In this document: positions 46,551 to 59,251 of the stretch, one piece after another | Layout: each line of letters starts with the position of its first letter | Numbering within the stretch: the first letter of the stretch is position 1 | Assembly (NCBI GenBank): GCA_006384855.1 | Contig: VCJN01003285.1 | Location: 1-64,000, forward strand | Source of the DNA: Tetraselmis striata | Taxonomy: Eukaryota; Chlorophyta; Chlorodendrophyceae; Chlorodendrales; Chlorodendraceae | DNA: 64,000 nt | Reading direction: 5' to 3' | The notes under the pieces: model-generated | What the model saw: only the letters and a program-made list of their open reading frames with translations | What the model was told of the DNA's origin: nothing | The model's database searches: none | Position numbers and translations under genes: made by a program

Positions 46551-48786
46551 TATAGCCGCCTCAATCGGCTCATAATATGGGAAAAAACATGCCCTTCAAA
46601 ACATTGAACGGATGTGGAGCGGCCCTTAACGGCTCTACTCGACAACACCCCCATTCAACACTATTGCGCAAACCGAAAGCGACATCGACCCAGAGACTGC
46701 TATTAAATCGATTTTGGACAACGCGTCACGTTGACATGGTCGCGCGTCGAAATTTGGCCAACTCTGAAACAGATATATACACGTAAGCGAACACAATAAT
46801 ACAGTATTTCTGCTCTACGGCAGACTGGCCGTATGATAATTCTGCGCTAGTGTCTTTCGGTGTAACCAACGCCTCTCTGAGTTATCCATCCTCTTAACTA
46901 TGCTCTGTGCTTGCGATTATGACCCGTGCGCCGCTTGTTTTTAACATTGCATGCCTCGCTTTTTCCACAGGTTATTTTCGGTAATTCTTCTTGGCTCCCG
47001 GAGTTTTAGAACTTTGGGTTTTTACGAATCAATAAGTCGCTTCAACTCTGCGTATGCGAACACTTGAGGCCCTTCTTATGATTGTGGCTGACTCCCGGTT
47101 GTTATGGGATGAGCAGCCTGCTGCAGCGCTTGACGGTTTAATACGTATAAATTGCCCCAACTTTATTCAGCGAGGTTAATTTCTCCGAATGGTTCCGTGT
47201 CCGGGAGTCTTCCCGGTCATCTTCAGGTTATTCGCTCAATAATTTGTTTTGATTCCTTATGACTCTGTTGTACCCGGCCCTTAATGTACTGACTTTAAAT
47301 GCCCAGATTTTCCGGCTCTCTCATGCCCCTATGCGCGGAGCAGGCGTCGAGGCATCCATGGCGCCATGGGTGGGCGGGCGGCATGGGTGGGCTTGCGCCA
47401 TGATGTGGCCGGCTCTGGTGCGAGGGAATCCATCACGCACCCTCACCTGACATGTTGAGTTTCGTCTCCCGTTGTCCTCCTTGCCCATAGGGGCCTTGAA
47501 GCGGAATGTATATCCGGGCGTGGCGCATGCATGCTGCGGTCTGGCCCGATCCGGTTCCGCCACCTGCGCCGTTGGCCGCTGCCTCTAGTGCTGCCGCTGC
47601 CGTTGTTGTTGTAGCAACTCCCCCATGGCCCTGGCTACCCCCTCCGGCCGGCGCGCCTCCTCCGGCGCGCGGATCCGCCACTGCGTGCATGTGTGTCTCC
47701 CAGCCCTAGCTACACCACACCCATCAGCGGCTGCGACGGCCGCTCTGCGCTCCAAGCGTGGCCGATCCCCTAGGGGTGCGACCGCGCTGGTGTCGAACGG
47801 GTCGGGCGGACGCTAGTCGAACGCTGCCTCCGCGGTCGGCGCCGCCGCTGCTGCGTGCACCGCGTCACTACTTCTCAGACCTAATCGTGTGCATGGTCAT
47901 AAGGTGAGGCTGCCATCAGTGCACCCCCTTCTTGCCTCATTACCTGCCCCGTGCCGTATCTTAATGTATGCCTTGCTATGTTGTGCCCACTGATTATGCA
48001 TCGCGATGATGGGCATGTGATGCAGATGGACGCCTCATTGATGCTGAGTTGCGGACTGCCTACAACATTGGCTTGCACCTATGCAAAACATGTGAGCGTG
48101 CTACCGGGTACTTGGTGCTCATGAGGGGCGCCAAGGCCAACCGTGATGAGAAGCTGCATGAGCTAGATAGGCAGACAACATTTCGTAGCATGGGTGAGCA
48201 GAGGGCAGAGAGCAGCCACAACAGCAGCAACAAGTAGCATCGACATACAACAGATAATCGGCCGCATAGCACTACATGGAGAGGTGGATAGGGTCCCCAT
48301 ATGCTTGGGCTGCCTTGGTAGGTGCTGACTGTAATTATTTTGCTGATGGTTCCAAAAAGTAACCCACCCTCTCTCCACTTTATGCTTGCAAATGGCAGGG
48401 AACACCCTTATGTACACAGCCATGCATTGAAACCATCAAGAAAAAGGCATGCCAGTAGTTATTATGCAACTTTGGGCATGTTTTACTAAGTTCTGTTGTG
48501 AGATCAACATAAATAAAGTAGACGGGGGTGGAAACAGAGGGGGGGGATTTCATAAATAGCATAAAATTAAATCGGACCTTCCTTATAAATGCATGTAATA
48601 TCTTGCGTGCATGCGTCCTTTTATGTGCATGATATGCATGTTTGCTGCATCTGGCTTTCATCTGCGACTAGGCCAGCGTGAAAAGATTATCGGGTTATGA
48701 TTGGGGTTATGACCCCAAGAAAATTGCCTAGATCCGTGCCGGGGGGGGGGGGGGGGGGGGGGGGGAGGCTCAGCAAAAACCTGAAC
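46551..48786. other. No gene recognised; probably degraded repeat DNA
   Basis: Frames are short. One stretch (about 48025-48237, plus strand) reads AYNIGLHLCKTCERATGYLV after a possible acceptor and could be a single exon or a remnant; no family was recognised. A G tract lies at 48740-48765. Confidence 0.5.
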
Positions 48787-50043
48787 AATTATTAGTTAGA
48801 TGAGCTAGCTGCAAAGGCGATCAGGAAACCACCCGAAAAGACAATGGAAAATCTCCAGTACCGCAATTGCGCGGTGGAAGCAGCAGCACCAGAAGAGGGT
48901 GCGGGATGCGCACGGGCAAACGCATCAGACTTGGCCGCCTGAACTCCGGCAGAGAATGCCGGAAAACCTGAATAATTAATTAATACATGAGCTAGCAGCA
49001 GAAGGCGAAACCTGAATAATACTTACATGAGCTAGCAGCAGAGGGCGATATCAGTATACGACCTGAATAAAGCCTGAATAATCAGTACCAGTAGCAGTAC
49101 ATTGGCCGTCCTTGGCGGCGGCAACCGTGTAATGGTGCGCTTGCGCCGCCGCAGCCGCCGTCGCCTGTCGCGGCATGCAGCTGCACATCTACCGGTCCGT
49201 GTACCTAATGCTGTGCCGTTATCTGCGGCAGACAACCACCTGCCGGCGCTCCCAGCACCCCAGCACATGCACATTGCTGCTGCACATAACTGCACGACTG
49301 GCACACCCCCCCCCCCTTGTACGAATATGTGTACAGTACTTCAGACAGTACATTACCCAGCTACAGCCTACAGAGCTTCTGGGAGGGGCGTCCCGCAAAT
49401 CGGGAAGGGGGCCTAAACCCGATCCTATCGAATCTCAAAAGAGAAACTAAAGCACATATCGCAGTATATCGCTTTGGTCAAGCACACACGTGCGCTACCT
49501 TAGGGATACCTGTCTCGCTAAGGAATCCTTGCGTAACTTTACGTACTGCAGCTGCGGAAAATAATGTGACGATTGGTACAGGTAGGGGCATCCCCTGGGC
49601 TGGGTATCCGGATTAGTAATGGCTTACCATGCGGTTATGTCCAGGTGATTCGAGGTTATTCAGTGCGCCAATTTAATATGACGCCCTGCCATCATCATCG
49701 CCCTCATCACGCACGTTATTACCAAATTTGCGGAGTATTATTGGTACCGCAGCGTCTATGTATGGGAATCATTCGCGAAACCGCCACGATTGATGATTGA
49801 TGATACGCATGTACCCGTATTATATGGTTATCATTTCACCGGTATAACGGTACCAGTATCCTCGCATTACCGTATCCGTAGTACACTAGTACTGCACCCT
49901 GTACTAGTACTGCACCCTGTGTACAGATTACATATAGAGGTATCCATATATAGTATCAGCAACTTCTGTAGCGGACGTTTTCTATTGCCTATTCGGGTGG
50001 TTTCCTGATCGCCTTTTGCAGCTAGCTCATGTAACTAATTATT
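48787..50043. mobile_element. Non-autonomous element with ~75 bp terminal inverted repeats
   Basis: The left end (about 48787-48862) and the reverse complement of the right end (about 49967-50043) share TTAGTTA.ATGAGCTAGCTGCAAA..GGCGATCAGGAAACCACCCGAA with few differences. The block GAGCTAGCAGCAGA.GGCGA is repeated twice just inside the left end (48991-49004 and 49031-49050). No transposase frame is present inside, so it depends on another element. No target duplication was confirmed. Confidence 0.8.
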
Positions 50044-50497
50044 TTAAATACTATAAGCACCCGCGTTTTAGCTACTCGTACGGCGGTACCCAAAGCCACC
50101 GCTAACTACTCGTAGGGTAGTACCAGCAAGAGTACGCGGTACCATGCGACCGCGCGGCTGCACAAACAGGCTGCAGGCTGCCACAGCCGCCGCACGGCAG
50201 AGGCGGTGCGGGGCGCGATCCGCTGGACGAACGACTTGCTGTTCCGCTGGTGTGGGTAGCCTGGCGGTCATCACAATAAAAGCTACTAGAGCGACGTTGT
50301 CTTCATACCTTGACCGTCACGCGCTGTGCTGAATACGACAATCACTTAGGTGCAGAGCAGTGACACCATTGTCGGGGCACGCAGGGTCAGCACGCCAATT
50401 CACGCAGCAAGCTACCACTGCACGACTCCTGGCCGTCCACCCGTTCTCACATCTAGCCCCAACACTCCACGTGACCCTGCAGCAACCGTCTATCTGC

Positions 50498-52032
50498 ATG
50501 GCGGTTCACTCTATCGACGCCTACTCCTCTTGCGACGGTATAATCGGCGAGTGTCCTCTGGTAGTTTCCGTTGCGGCCTGCCATCAAGGTCAGAGTAAAG
50601 CTGGTGTGGACCACGGCTGGATTGGCGCTCTCACTGGTGAGTTCCACAGCCCCTCAGCTTGGGACATTGTGAAGGGGCAGATACCTCTATGGACACGTCC
50701 GCTCGGATTATTGCGAGAGGCAATTCCGTATTCTCAGCGGGATTATCCAGCTGAATACATGTGGACTGTGCGACCCTCCGTACCCAGACCCGCGCATATC
50801 CCAGGCGACATTTGTGGACTTCCGTGACACCCGCAAGTTCGACCGCTGCCCTGTGCGCGGCAGCGTTCTACTCTCTCGCAACATCGACATCGCGCTCGCC
50901 TCGGCGGAGGCCGAGCACAATGTTCTCGTGCCGATGCTAACTCTCGGTAAGCAAACACCTTAAAAACATACCCACAAACAACAAATTTACAAGCTCTGGC
51001 GCAATGACATGTTTGTGAGGCTGCCACCTGGCGCAGTGTCGCCGCAGGGGTTTCTTTTAAGCCTTCATACTGAAATCTTCACCATATGCCTGTGGACCCA
51101 TAGGTGGTGACCACACAATCTCCATTGGTACAATTCTCTCAAGCCGGCGCCAAGTGAACAACACGCGCGTCATTTGGGTGGACGCTCACCCAGACATCAA
51201 CACGCCCTGCACCACACTATCGGGCAACTGCCATGGCATGCCAGTCGCACACCTCTTCAACTACGTGGACGGTTTCACAGTCCCAAATCCCCTTCAGCCT
51301 CACGAGATTGTTTACATCGGCCTTCGTTCGATAGACGCGGCGGAGCAGGTCCGCCTTGACGCCCTGGCTGAGCGCGGGGCGCTCATCTTCCATGCGTCCG
51401 ACGTCCTGGACCGCGGAATGGCCTCCATTCTCGCTGAAGTCGATGCCGCGTGGTCCGACTCAGTGGCCCCTGACAGCCGCTTCAACTTTCCAATCCACAT
51501 CTCCCTCGATGTAGACTCCATGGATCCGATGTTCACTCCGGCCACCGGGACTCCGGTGCCTGGTGGCATCACCCCCTCTGACGTCGCCTCACTCCTGCGC
51601 TGGGCCAACTCACGAGCGCAGTATGGCCTCACGCACCTCGATGTCGTCGAGGTTAACTGCTACCTCGCGACGGTGTCCGGGGCTGCCAAAACTGTCAACT
51701 CTGTGCAGCATGTGGTCAACGCATGGCTGTCAACCCACACCGTCCTACGTTCATCTTCGAGCCCGATGGCCGCAATCGCCGACCTGAACCAGTGGCCAGT
51801 CAAAACGGCTTCCGATCCTGCTGAAGCGGTCCTGACGGCAGACCGCCGGAAGAGGCGGCACATGGACAGCTCCACGGAGGAGGCAGTCTGTACTCCGTCG
51901 CTTGATGGCTCGGAATCGATGGCCTACGCTGCCGCAGAGGCAGAGGAAACCACGGAGGCGATCACACTGACGATGCACGGCGTCAATGTTGGGTTCAGAC
52001 CGATCGAGTCGGACGAAGCGCGGTCGGCGTGA
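50498..52032 (+). CDS. Arginase (animal/fungal-type ureohydrolase) with a C-terminal extension
   Basis: Hydrolyses arginine to ornithine and urea at a two-manganese centre. Start ATG 50498 leads into VVSVAACHQGQSKAGVDHG (N-terminal substrate region). After an exon with PPYPDPRISQATFVDFRDT and an intron (donor GTAAGC at 50946), GGDHTISIGT (about 51107) is followed by VIWVDAHPDINTP, GNCHGMPVAHL, SLDVDSMDP, FTPATGTPVPGGIT and VVEVNC. All metal ligands expected from animal arginase (GGDH His, DAHxD, DVD) and the substrate residues (Asn, Ser, His, Glu of VEVN) are present. VEVNC replaces the usual VEVNP. About 100 extra residues follow the enzyme core, with a Lys/Arg patch (RRKRRH) and an acidic Ala/Glu stretch. 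The splice between 50640 and 50770 is unclear: the obvious GTGAGT donor at 50637 leaves a phase that no acceptor I tried restored. Confidence 0.88.
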
Positions 52033-52639
52033 CGCACGCCGCAGTTGCCACGCCGAGGGCATCCCATTCTAGATGTACATCATTGATTTCTGATAGTAAG
52101 CTACCAAGGAACTCGGTGACCTAATGTGGGCCATTGAAACTGCTGCCCATGCCAACATTTAATTAAAATAAACAGAGTGCAAGCTCCGCGACATATCTGA
52201 GCAAGAGGGCCTGCATGGCGTCAATCCCCGCCACTTCTGCACTGGCAGGCCCTGCATGATCGAGAGCCAGCGCCTGCTGCAGTGTGGGCTACTATTGCGC
52301 GGCCGATTGGCACCCTCCTTGGCACCACTGCTCAAATGGAACAAGGGTGTCAATAGTTCATATTGAAACGGGGTTGCAGCCGCTGTAATTTTGCCGATGG
52401 CAATATTGGTGGCCTTGCCACAGGCATATTGTATGGCTTTAGTGCCAGTCTGGCTGGTGGGAGCATGTCCCTGTTTGCACCATCTCTGGTGCGGGCCCGA
52501 CGACGGTGAAACGCCAGAAATGTTACAGATCACACAGAGGCCAGCGGGAAGGCGAAACACCCGAAACCAACGAGAGGCAGAGCGCGCGGTGCCAGAGCCC
52601 ATAAACTGAAGGGACCCCGCGGGCGTTGAGGACAAAAGC
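52033..52639. other. Tail-to-tail intergenic region
   Basis: Separates the arginase stop and the WDR48 stop. No coding sequence was recognised. TGTAA motifs occur at 52384-52388 (+) and 52523-52527 (-). Confidence 0.6.
52523..52527 (-). terminator. Candidate TGTAA polyadenylation signal of WDR48
   Basis: TGTAA on the minus strand about 115 bases after the WDR48 stop at 52640. Distance and motif fit chlorophyte 3' ends. Confidence 0.4.
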
Positions 52640-55600
52640 TCACGCGGGCGGCTGCAGCTTGGGCAGCGCCGCCGGCTGGGCGCCGCGCTCCGCGTACTCC
52701 AGCACCAGGTCGTCCGAGCGCTTCCAGATGTATGCGCGCACACTCTCCAAGCTCATGTCGAACGGGACCGCCAGCTTATTGCAGGTGATCTCCAGCACCG
52801 GCAGCCCGCTCGCCTCCGCCTGTTGGCAAAACACAAGGGCATGCACACAGGCAGAGTCAAACCTGAACATTGCGCCAGTAGATCAAGCAAAGCCTTTGGG
52901 GCCGCAGTACTCAAGCTGATATGCCACTCCGGGCGCCTGGAGCAGCGCACCCTCTCCGCCTCCTCGGCTGCGGGCGACAGCCCCGGCGGGAGCACCATCA
53001 TGTTGTGGCCCTGCTCGCTGAGCTTAGAGACGGTGTAGGAGGCGACCTTGCCGATGCGCAGGATGCGCGGCGCGTTTAGCCGCGTCTGCACCATGCCTGG
53101 CAGCGGGCTGCCCTCCGCGGGCTGCAGCACAAAGGCGCACTTCATGTCGCGCTGCGCGGGCAGCCGTGACTGCAGCACGCACTCCACTACCCACGCCGGG
53201 ATGTCGTCGCCCTCCACCTCGGTGCCGTCGAAGCCGTTTACCGCGCGGCGCCAGGGGTGGCCTGATACATGCTCCGAGATTACGGCGGGCACCAGTTGCG
53301 GCTGCTTCTTGCGCGAGGACGGCAGGAAGTTGAAGTGGCCCTGCGGGAGTAGGGAAAATCAGTGCTGTGTCGAGGGTGCCCAGGAGCAAAGAATGCCCAT
53401 GCCAACGCTGACACAACGCCCATATTGACATACTAGACAAGCAACAGCTCAAACATCCGTTGCCCACCTGGATGCCTTGGTACGGCTGTGGCAGTTCAAT
53501 CGTCTGGTCCTGCGCCCGCGCCCGCGTGGCAATCCACTTGGCACGGGTTGTCACCCAGCTGGAAAACAGTCCCTTGAGCATCTGCTCCCCGAAGTTGACC
53601 TTGAGGTCGTCCGCCGCCGAAGTCAAGCCCAGGTCCTGCGGCGCACCGGCACAGAGATGCCGCGATCATCGCCGGCCCTGCCACCTGGCATATGTGTGTG
53701 GGGGGGGGGGGGGGGGGGGTGCGTGTGTGTGTGTGTCCGTGTGTCCGTGTGTGTGTCCTGTGTGTGTGTCAGTGTGTGTGTGTGTGTGCCGAGGAGGTTG
53801 GGGGAGATTGAAGGGGGGGGGGGGGGGGGGGGATATGTCAGCGCAGCATCCGGCCCCCACCTGCGCGTAGATCTCGGAGGAGAAGCACTGCGGCGTGTCC
53901 AGGTGGATCTGCAGGCACCCCGTCTTGGTGTCCGTGGTGAACCACTGCGGCACACTCATCGCCTGCGGTGGCGGCACACATCACGCGGCGTCAAGGAGAG
54001 CAGCCTTGGGCCCACATCCGCATCCCTGGGAGGCACTCCAGCCCACACGCAGCCGGGGCTTGCGCCAGCTAGGCACAACCCTGTCCCCATGCCCGTGGTC
54101 TGTCCGTTCTGATCCTGGAACCTGCCCTTGTGGCGCGTTTCTGGGCGGGATTGCCAGGTGCGAGGCGGCGCACGCGATGGTGCAGAGGTCCCAGGGAGGG
54201 GGACAGCACCTGGAACAGCTCGCGCTTCACAGCCTTAAAGTCCGCGGCCCCATAGTCGTGCACCACAACCCCCATGGTGAGGTCCCACAGCTCCACCTTG
54301 CCGGCAGAGTCCTGCAGGGCAGCGAAGACGCAATTCAGGGTGGGGTTGGTGACGGAAGAGAAAGGGGCTTGTGGGTGTTTGGGGGGGGGGGGGGGGGGGG
54401 GAAGGCCACAATACCGCCGCTCCTCAGCACTCAGCCACAACCCTCAGCCCCATGTGTAGGAAGTGAATGCACTGGGTATGGAGTGTTCAAATATCACCTG
54501 TCCACACTCACACTCTACAGTTGCCGAAGCACCTCTAAGACCCCGTTCTCCATTCCTAAAATTGGGGTCACATGCAAGCAAGAGGAACAGGCAGGGCAAG
54601 TTCTGATCCGCGGAGCTCTTGTCATCGCGTCTGCACCTGTACGTAATAGCCCATACCACATCACAAAGACCCGTACTATATATCGTCTATATGCTCCACT
54701 CAGCTGTGAGTATCTATTTCCAGCGGGGAGCGGGGGGCAGGGGTCGTGGAGTGGAGGCGCCACCTTGGTCAGGATGTGCCTGCGGTCGTTGAGCACTGTA
54801 TGCAGCACCAGGGAGGGCAGCCCCTTGATGGTCTGGTGCGGCCTCTCCACGAGCGGCGTCAGTTTGGAGGCCTCCATCGACTGGCGCACGCGCCCCTGCA
54901 GCGGCGACGCTGAAGGCGGCGATCCTTTTGGAAAGGGGCGAAGCCCAATGGGAGGGGGGGGGGGGGGGGGGGGCAGCCAGGCGTGAGCAGATCTCAGGGA
55001 GGCTCTGGGGATGCGGGGCGCACCGCGCACCGTGACAGGAGCGAGGCATGGATGGAGGGGGGGGGGGGGGGGGGGGGGGGGCGCACCTATGTGGTGGTGC
55101 GCCGTGGAGCTGACAGCGGACGGCGTGGGGATCTGCCAGCGGTGGATGTCGCTGGCGGTGGTGGCCACCCACAGGTCGCCCACCACCTGCGTGCCCTCCA
55201 GCAGGCCAGCCTCCGGCACGATGGACAGGATGGGCTGCTCCTCCTGCAGCAGCAGCTCGCTGGTGCGGGTGGTCAGGCAGGTGCGGAACACGGCGCCGTC
55301 GCGGCCGCTGGAGTAGACGTGACTGAAGCTGTCGGACGCCGCCAGGCTCCACACGCTGTCGCTGTGCATGCTGAACACCTGCTCGGCCAGGCACAGGCGC
55401 ACGGGGAGGGGGGGCGTTGAGCGAGCGGACGGTGCATGGTAGCGTGACCAAACAGCAAGTCACGCTCTTAGGCCGGCAGCTTCACCCCTTCCCTCCCCTA
55501 GGTGAAGGTATGAGGATTACGCGCGCAGGCAGTTGAGTTGAGACTGGCGCCTCAAAGCACAAGGCCCCACATGGAGAGCGCAAGTTCAGCGCACAGGCAG

Positions 55601-56532
55601 TGGCCAGCAGGCGAGTCCGCCCTACCTTGCCCCCCCACCCCCCCCCCCCCCTGCCCCCCCGACATGTTATTTTCTTTCCCACATGTCCCACGAAGGCACA
55701 GGATCCGTGGAGCAAGATGCGGTAGGCAAGCACTCAGAGCCAGGTGGGTGTGGGGGGCAGAGGGGGGGGGGGGGATGGGCTGGACAGGGAGGCACACCTG
55801 GCTGCAGCGCTGCTGGCCGAGGTCCCACAGGCGCATCTTGCCGTCCGAGCCGGCCGATACGAGCGTGTGCCCATCGGCATGGATGGCGAGCGCTCGGATG
55901 TTGCCGGCGTGGCCCTTGAGCCACATGACGGGCCCCTCCTGCCGCGGGTCCCAGATCATGACGCTCTTGTTGGTGCTGCCGCTGGCGAGCACCTGCCCGC
56001 TGGGGTTGAACGCCAGCGCGTAGGTGCTGTCCTCACCGGCGGCAGAGATCTCGCAGGGCCGGCAGTTGATGCCCGCCTGCCCCACCTGCGCTGCGGCCGT
56101 GAGGTCCCACAGGAAGATCTCGCCCCGCAGGCCGCCGCTGGCGACCCAGCCGCGTTGCGACGCGGCGGCCAGGCACGTCACGTAGTCCGCGTGCTGCTGG
56201 AAGGACACCAGGCAGTCGCCGGGCGAGGAGGCGCGCCAGAGGTTGACCGTCTTGTCGCTGGAGCAGCTCACCAGCGTGTCGCCCAGCAGCAGCAGGTCGT
56301 TCACCCAGTCCACGTGGTGCTCAAAGGACGCCTCGAAGCGCGGGCTGCTGCCTTGCAGGTCCCACCGCTTCACGCTCGAGTCGCGGCTGGCGGAGAAGAG
56401 GTAGCAGCCGTCGCCGGTGCTGCGCAGCCGATTCACTCCGTTGCAGTGCGCCGAGCTGTCGCAACGCCGCAGCGCGCACGTCACGCGCCGCTCCTTGCGC
56501 CGCGTGCCGCCGGTGCCGCTGGAGGACTGCAT
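52640..56532 (-). CDS. WDR48: WDR48/UAF1 WD40-repeat deubiquitinase activator
   Basis: Binds and activates USP1/USP12/USP46-type deubiquitinases in animals and fungi. Start ATG 56532 (MQSSSGTGGTRRKERRV). The first exon (56532-55797) carries at least five WD repeats: FSASRDSSVKRWDL, LVSCSSDKTVNLW, VASGGLRGEIFLWDL, LASGSTNKSVMIWD and LVSAGSDGKMRLWDL. The next exon (to about 55087) adds HSDSVWSLAAS and VYSSGRDGAVF. Further exons: 54908-54766, DSAGKVELWDLTMGVVVHDY (about 54312-54212), WFTTDTKTGCLQIHLD (53957-53863) and 53635-53470. The C-terminal part (53343 to 52640) ends with DMSLESVRAYIWKRSDDLVL before the stop, matching the WDR48 C-terminal SUMO-like domain. C-rich tracts follow several donors. 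Confidence 0.88.
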
Positions 56533-57676
56533 GATGGCCGCCGCTCCCCCGGGGCAGGCCCCCCCTCTGGGTGCGCCCCCAACCCACCCCGCCCCCCTTC
56601 TAGCCCCCTAACCCCGGAGCCCTAGGGCCCTCCAAGCCCTTCCAACCCTCCAACTCTCCCGGGGGCGGCCGGCCGGCTGACTGGTGCAGTGCTACCTGCG
56701 CCCAGCCAGGGCCGCCAAACAGGAAGGCGCGCCGAGCGTCCGCCCGATGCCTGCCCGCTTCCCCCGCGCTTGATGGCCACCTGCTTGCCACCTCGCCGCC
56801 CCGAAGCGCCGGGCGCGACGACCAGGGAGGCGGTGGCAGCGGATTCCCCGGGGCGGCGGCTGGGGGTCCGGCCGGCCCCGCAATACACAGCAAAGTAACG
56901 CGCAGATGGTGCCGAACCGAGTGGCAGCTGCAAGGGGAATCCTTCGTGGGCGAGATGCGCTGTGTGCTGCCGCTTGCGGTACGGGCTCTGCGCAAAGGTG
57001 GGGTGAAGTGGCAACGGGCTGCATCAGCGCAGGAGGATCATCAGCGCGCGGAGCAACAAGCGCAGACGGCGGCATGCGGCGGGTATGGCGCCTGTAGTCC
57101 AGGCAGGGTCTATCTAAAGCCCTAGTTTTGAGTCCGGGTTTCAAATACGATGAACAGACGTACAGTACTACATGCGCGCGCAACTACCCGCGTACTTTCG
57201 TGCTTGATGTGCCGGTATTTATTAGCGTACCCGCAGTTTGAATACATGACGAGGCACGTATCGCGGTACAATGCCCACGAATATTATACGTGCCATTTCA
57301 GGAATTATGCCAAGACCGTTTTGAGCGCGGGCAAATTTGAACTGACTACTATCTACTGGTACCGATACGGCGCGATACTACTGGCAGCAGTCGCTATCAG
57401 CCTATCAGCCTACAGGGAAGGATTACCAGTACAGTACTCTGGAACTCCCGTGTCGGAGTGTCCGACCCGCGTTTTTTTCCCCCTTCAACCGCTTCGCGAC
57501 CCGCGCGCGCCACAACCCCGCTCCGGCATCAGTCGAAAGCACCGCGGCAGCCACGACCGGAAAGGGACACCCGCGCCAGACAGGTGCTGTACACTACGCC
57601 GGCAGCAGCCCGCAACGGCACCGAGGCTGTGCGGAGCCTGTGACACACGTGTCTGGTTCGGGAGAGGGCCACCGGG
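56533..57676. other. Divergent intergenic region between WDR48 and the SET gene
   Basis: Presumed to hold both promoters, since the genes start at 56532 (-) and 57677 (+). No clear TATA box. The 56600-56900 part is very GC-rich with open frames on both strands but no domain. Confidence 0.5.
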
Positions 57677-59109
57677 ATGGCGCCCACCGTCGATGGGAAA
57701 GCGCGGGGCGGCGACGCTAGCAGTCCGGCCGCTGCTCTCCTGACCGCCGCGCCCGCTCGAGAGGAGGCTCGGGACGTACAGCCGCAGTTCAAGATGGTCG
57801 ACCATCTGGCCTGGGTGCGACGCGCCACTCTCTCCAGCCTAGCTCTCGCGGCTCACCCTCATCCTTGAAAGGGCGTGCCTGTGCACGGTCGCCGCACCGT
57901 CCCCACGTGCGAGCTGACCCGGGTCAAGGCGGCGCCGAGCGGATTCTAACATCCGCCGCACTCCGACACCCGCTGCCCGGCAGCGTGGGGCGCCCCTCCC
58001 GACGCAACCGCGTACTGAGCGTGTCGCGTGCCGTCATCCCCACTCTAAGGCTGTCACCTTTAGCCACCCGCGAGCTGACTAGTGCTGCTGTCGCCCCCCG
58101 CCAGGGCGCCCTGGACGAGTTCCGGCGGCGGCTGCCGACGGAGGAGATCCAGGTGGGCACGCCGCCGGTGCTACTGCCCCCCCTCCCACCCCCCGGCCTC
58201 GGGGGCGGGTGGGAAGTCGCTGCCTGGGCCAGGTTCTACGGGCTGACCAGCAGAGGAGGTCAGTTGTGAGAGGTCAGGAGCTGCTCGTGACAATAGACCG
58301 CCCTTCGTCGGGCGCGGCGAGACTGCTGTCGCCGGTCATGCCGGTCATACCGTCTACGAGTTCATTTGTTTTGGGGGCGGGCAGGGGGCGGGAGGATAGG
58401 AGGGGAGGTTGGGCGCTAAGCCACTACCAGCGCCACAGCATAAGGAGCAACTCCCGGGCAGAGGCAGCTAGTAACCCTGGGTGGCTGAATGAGCACAGAA
58501 GGGCGTTGCAAGGTTGGGGGGGTGGGGGCTCACGCAGTGCCACCCGCGCCAGGTGTGCCACTGCCGGTACGAGCCGCCGCCAGCGAACGAACAGGTGGAG
58601 CGGCTGACGAAGAAGCAGCGGGCCAGGCAACGGCGGCGGCTGGGCTGCCAGCCGGAGACATGCCTCAACGCGCAGGTGATCATTCGTGCAGCCCCATAAA
58701 AGTCCCACTCCTTGCCAACGGGGGGACGGACACATGAGGGGATGGGGTGAGGGGCTCCAAGTGTCCTGGGTGGCGCAAATTGTGCTGAGATCCCTCCTGC
58801 CACCCCGCCCTCTTTCCACCTTTCCTGGGCTCGCTGGCACAGACGTTCTACATCTGCGACCCGCTGCTCTGCCCCTGCGGCCCCTTCTGCGCCAACCTGC
58901 CCTTCCACATGCGCCGACACCCGGCCGTGGAGGTGCGCCCCGCCGCGCATCCCTGCCCCCATATCCCTGCGAGTATAGCGCGAACGCAGTCCTATGCCAG
59001 GCCACTGTGAAAGCTGCTCACTGCGCCTCTGCTGCGTCACCACCGCCAGGTGTACCTCACTGCCAACAAGGGATGGGGACTTCGCGCTGCAGAGGACGTG
59101 CCGGAGGTA

Positions 59110-59142
<33 letters not shown>

Positions 59143-59218
59143 CTCAGAGATCACCGTTCCGGTGCACAATACCAATGAGGATGAACGATTTTGGCATTCA
59201 TCATTATGGCTCCAAATA

Positions 59219-59251
<33 letters not shown>

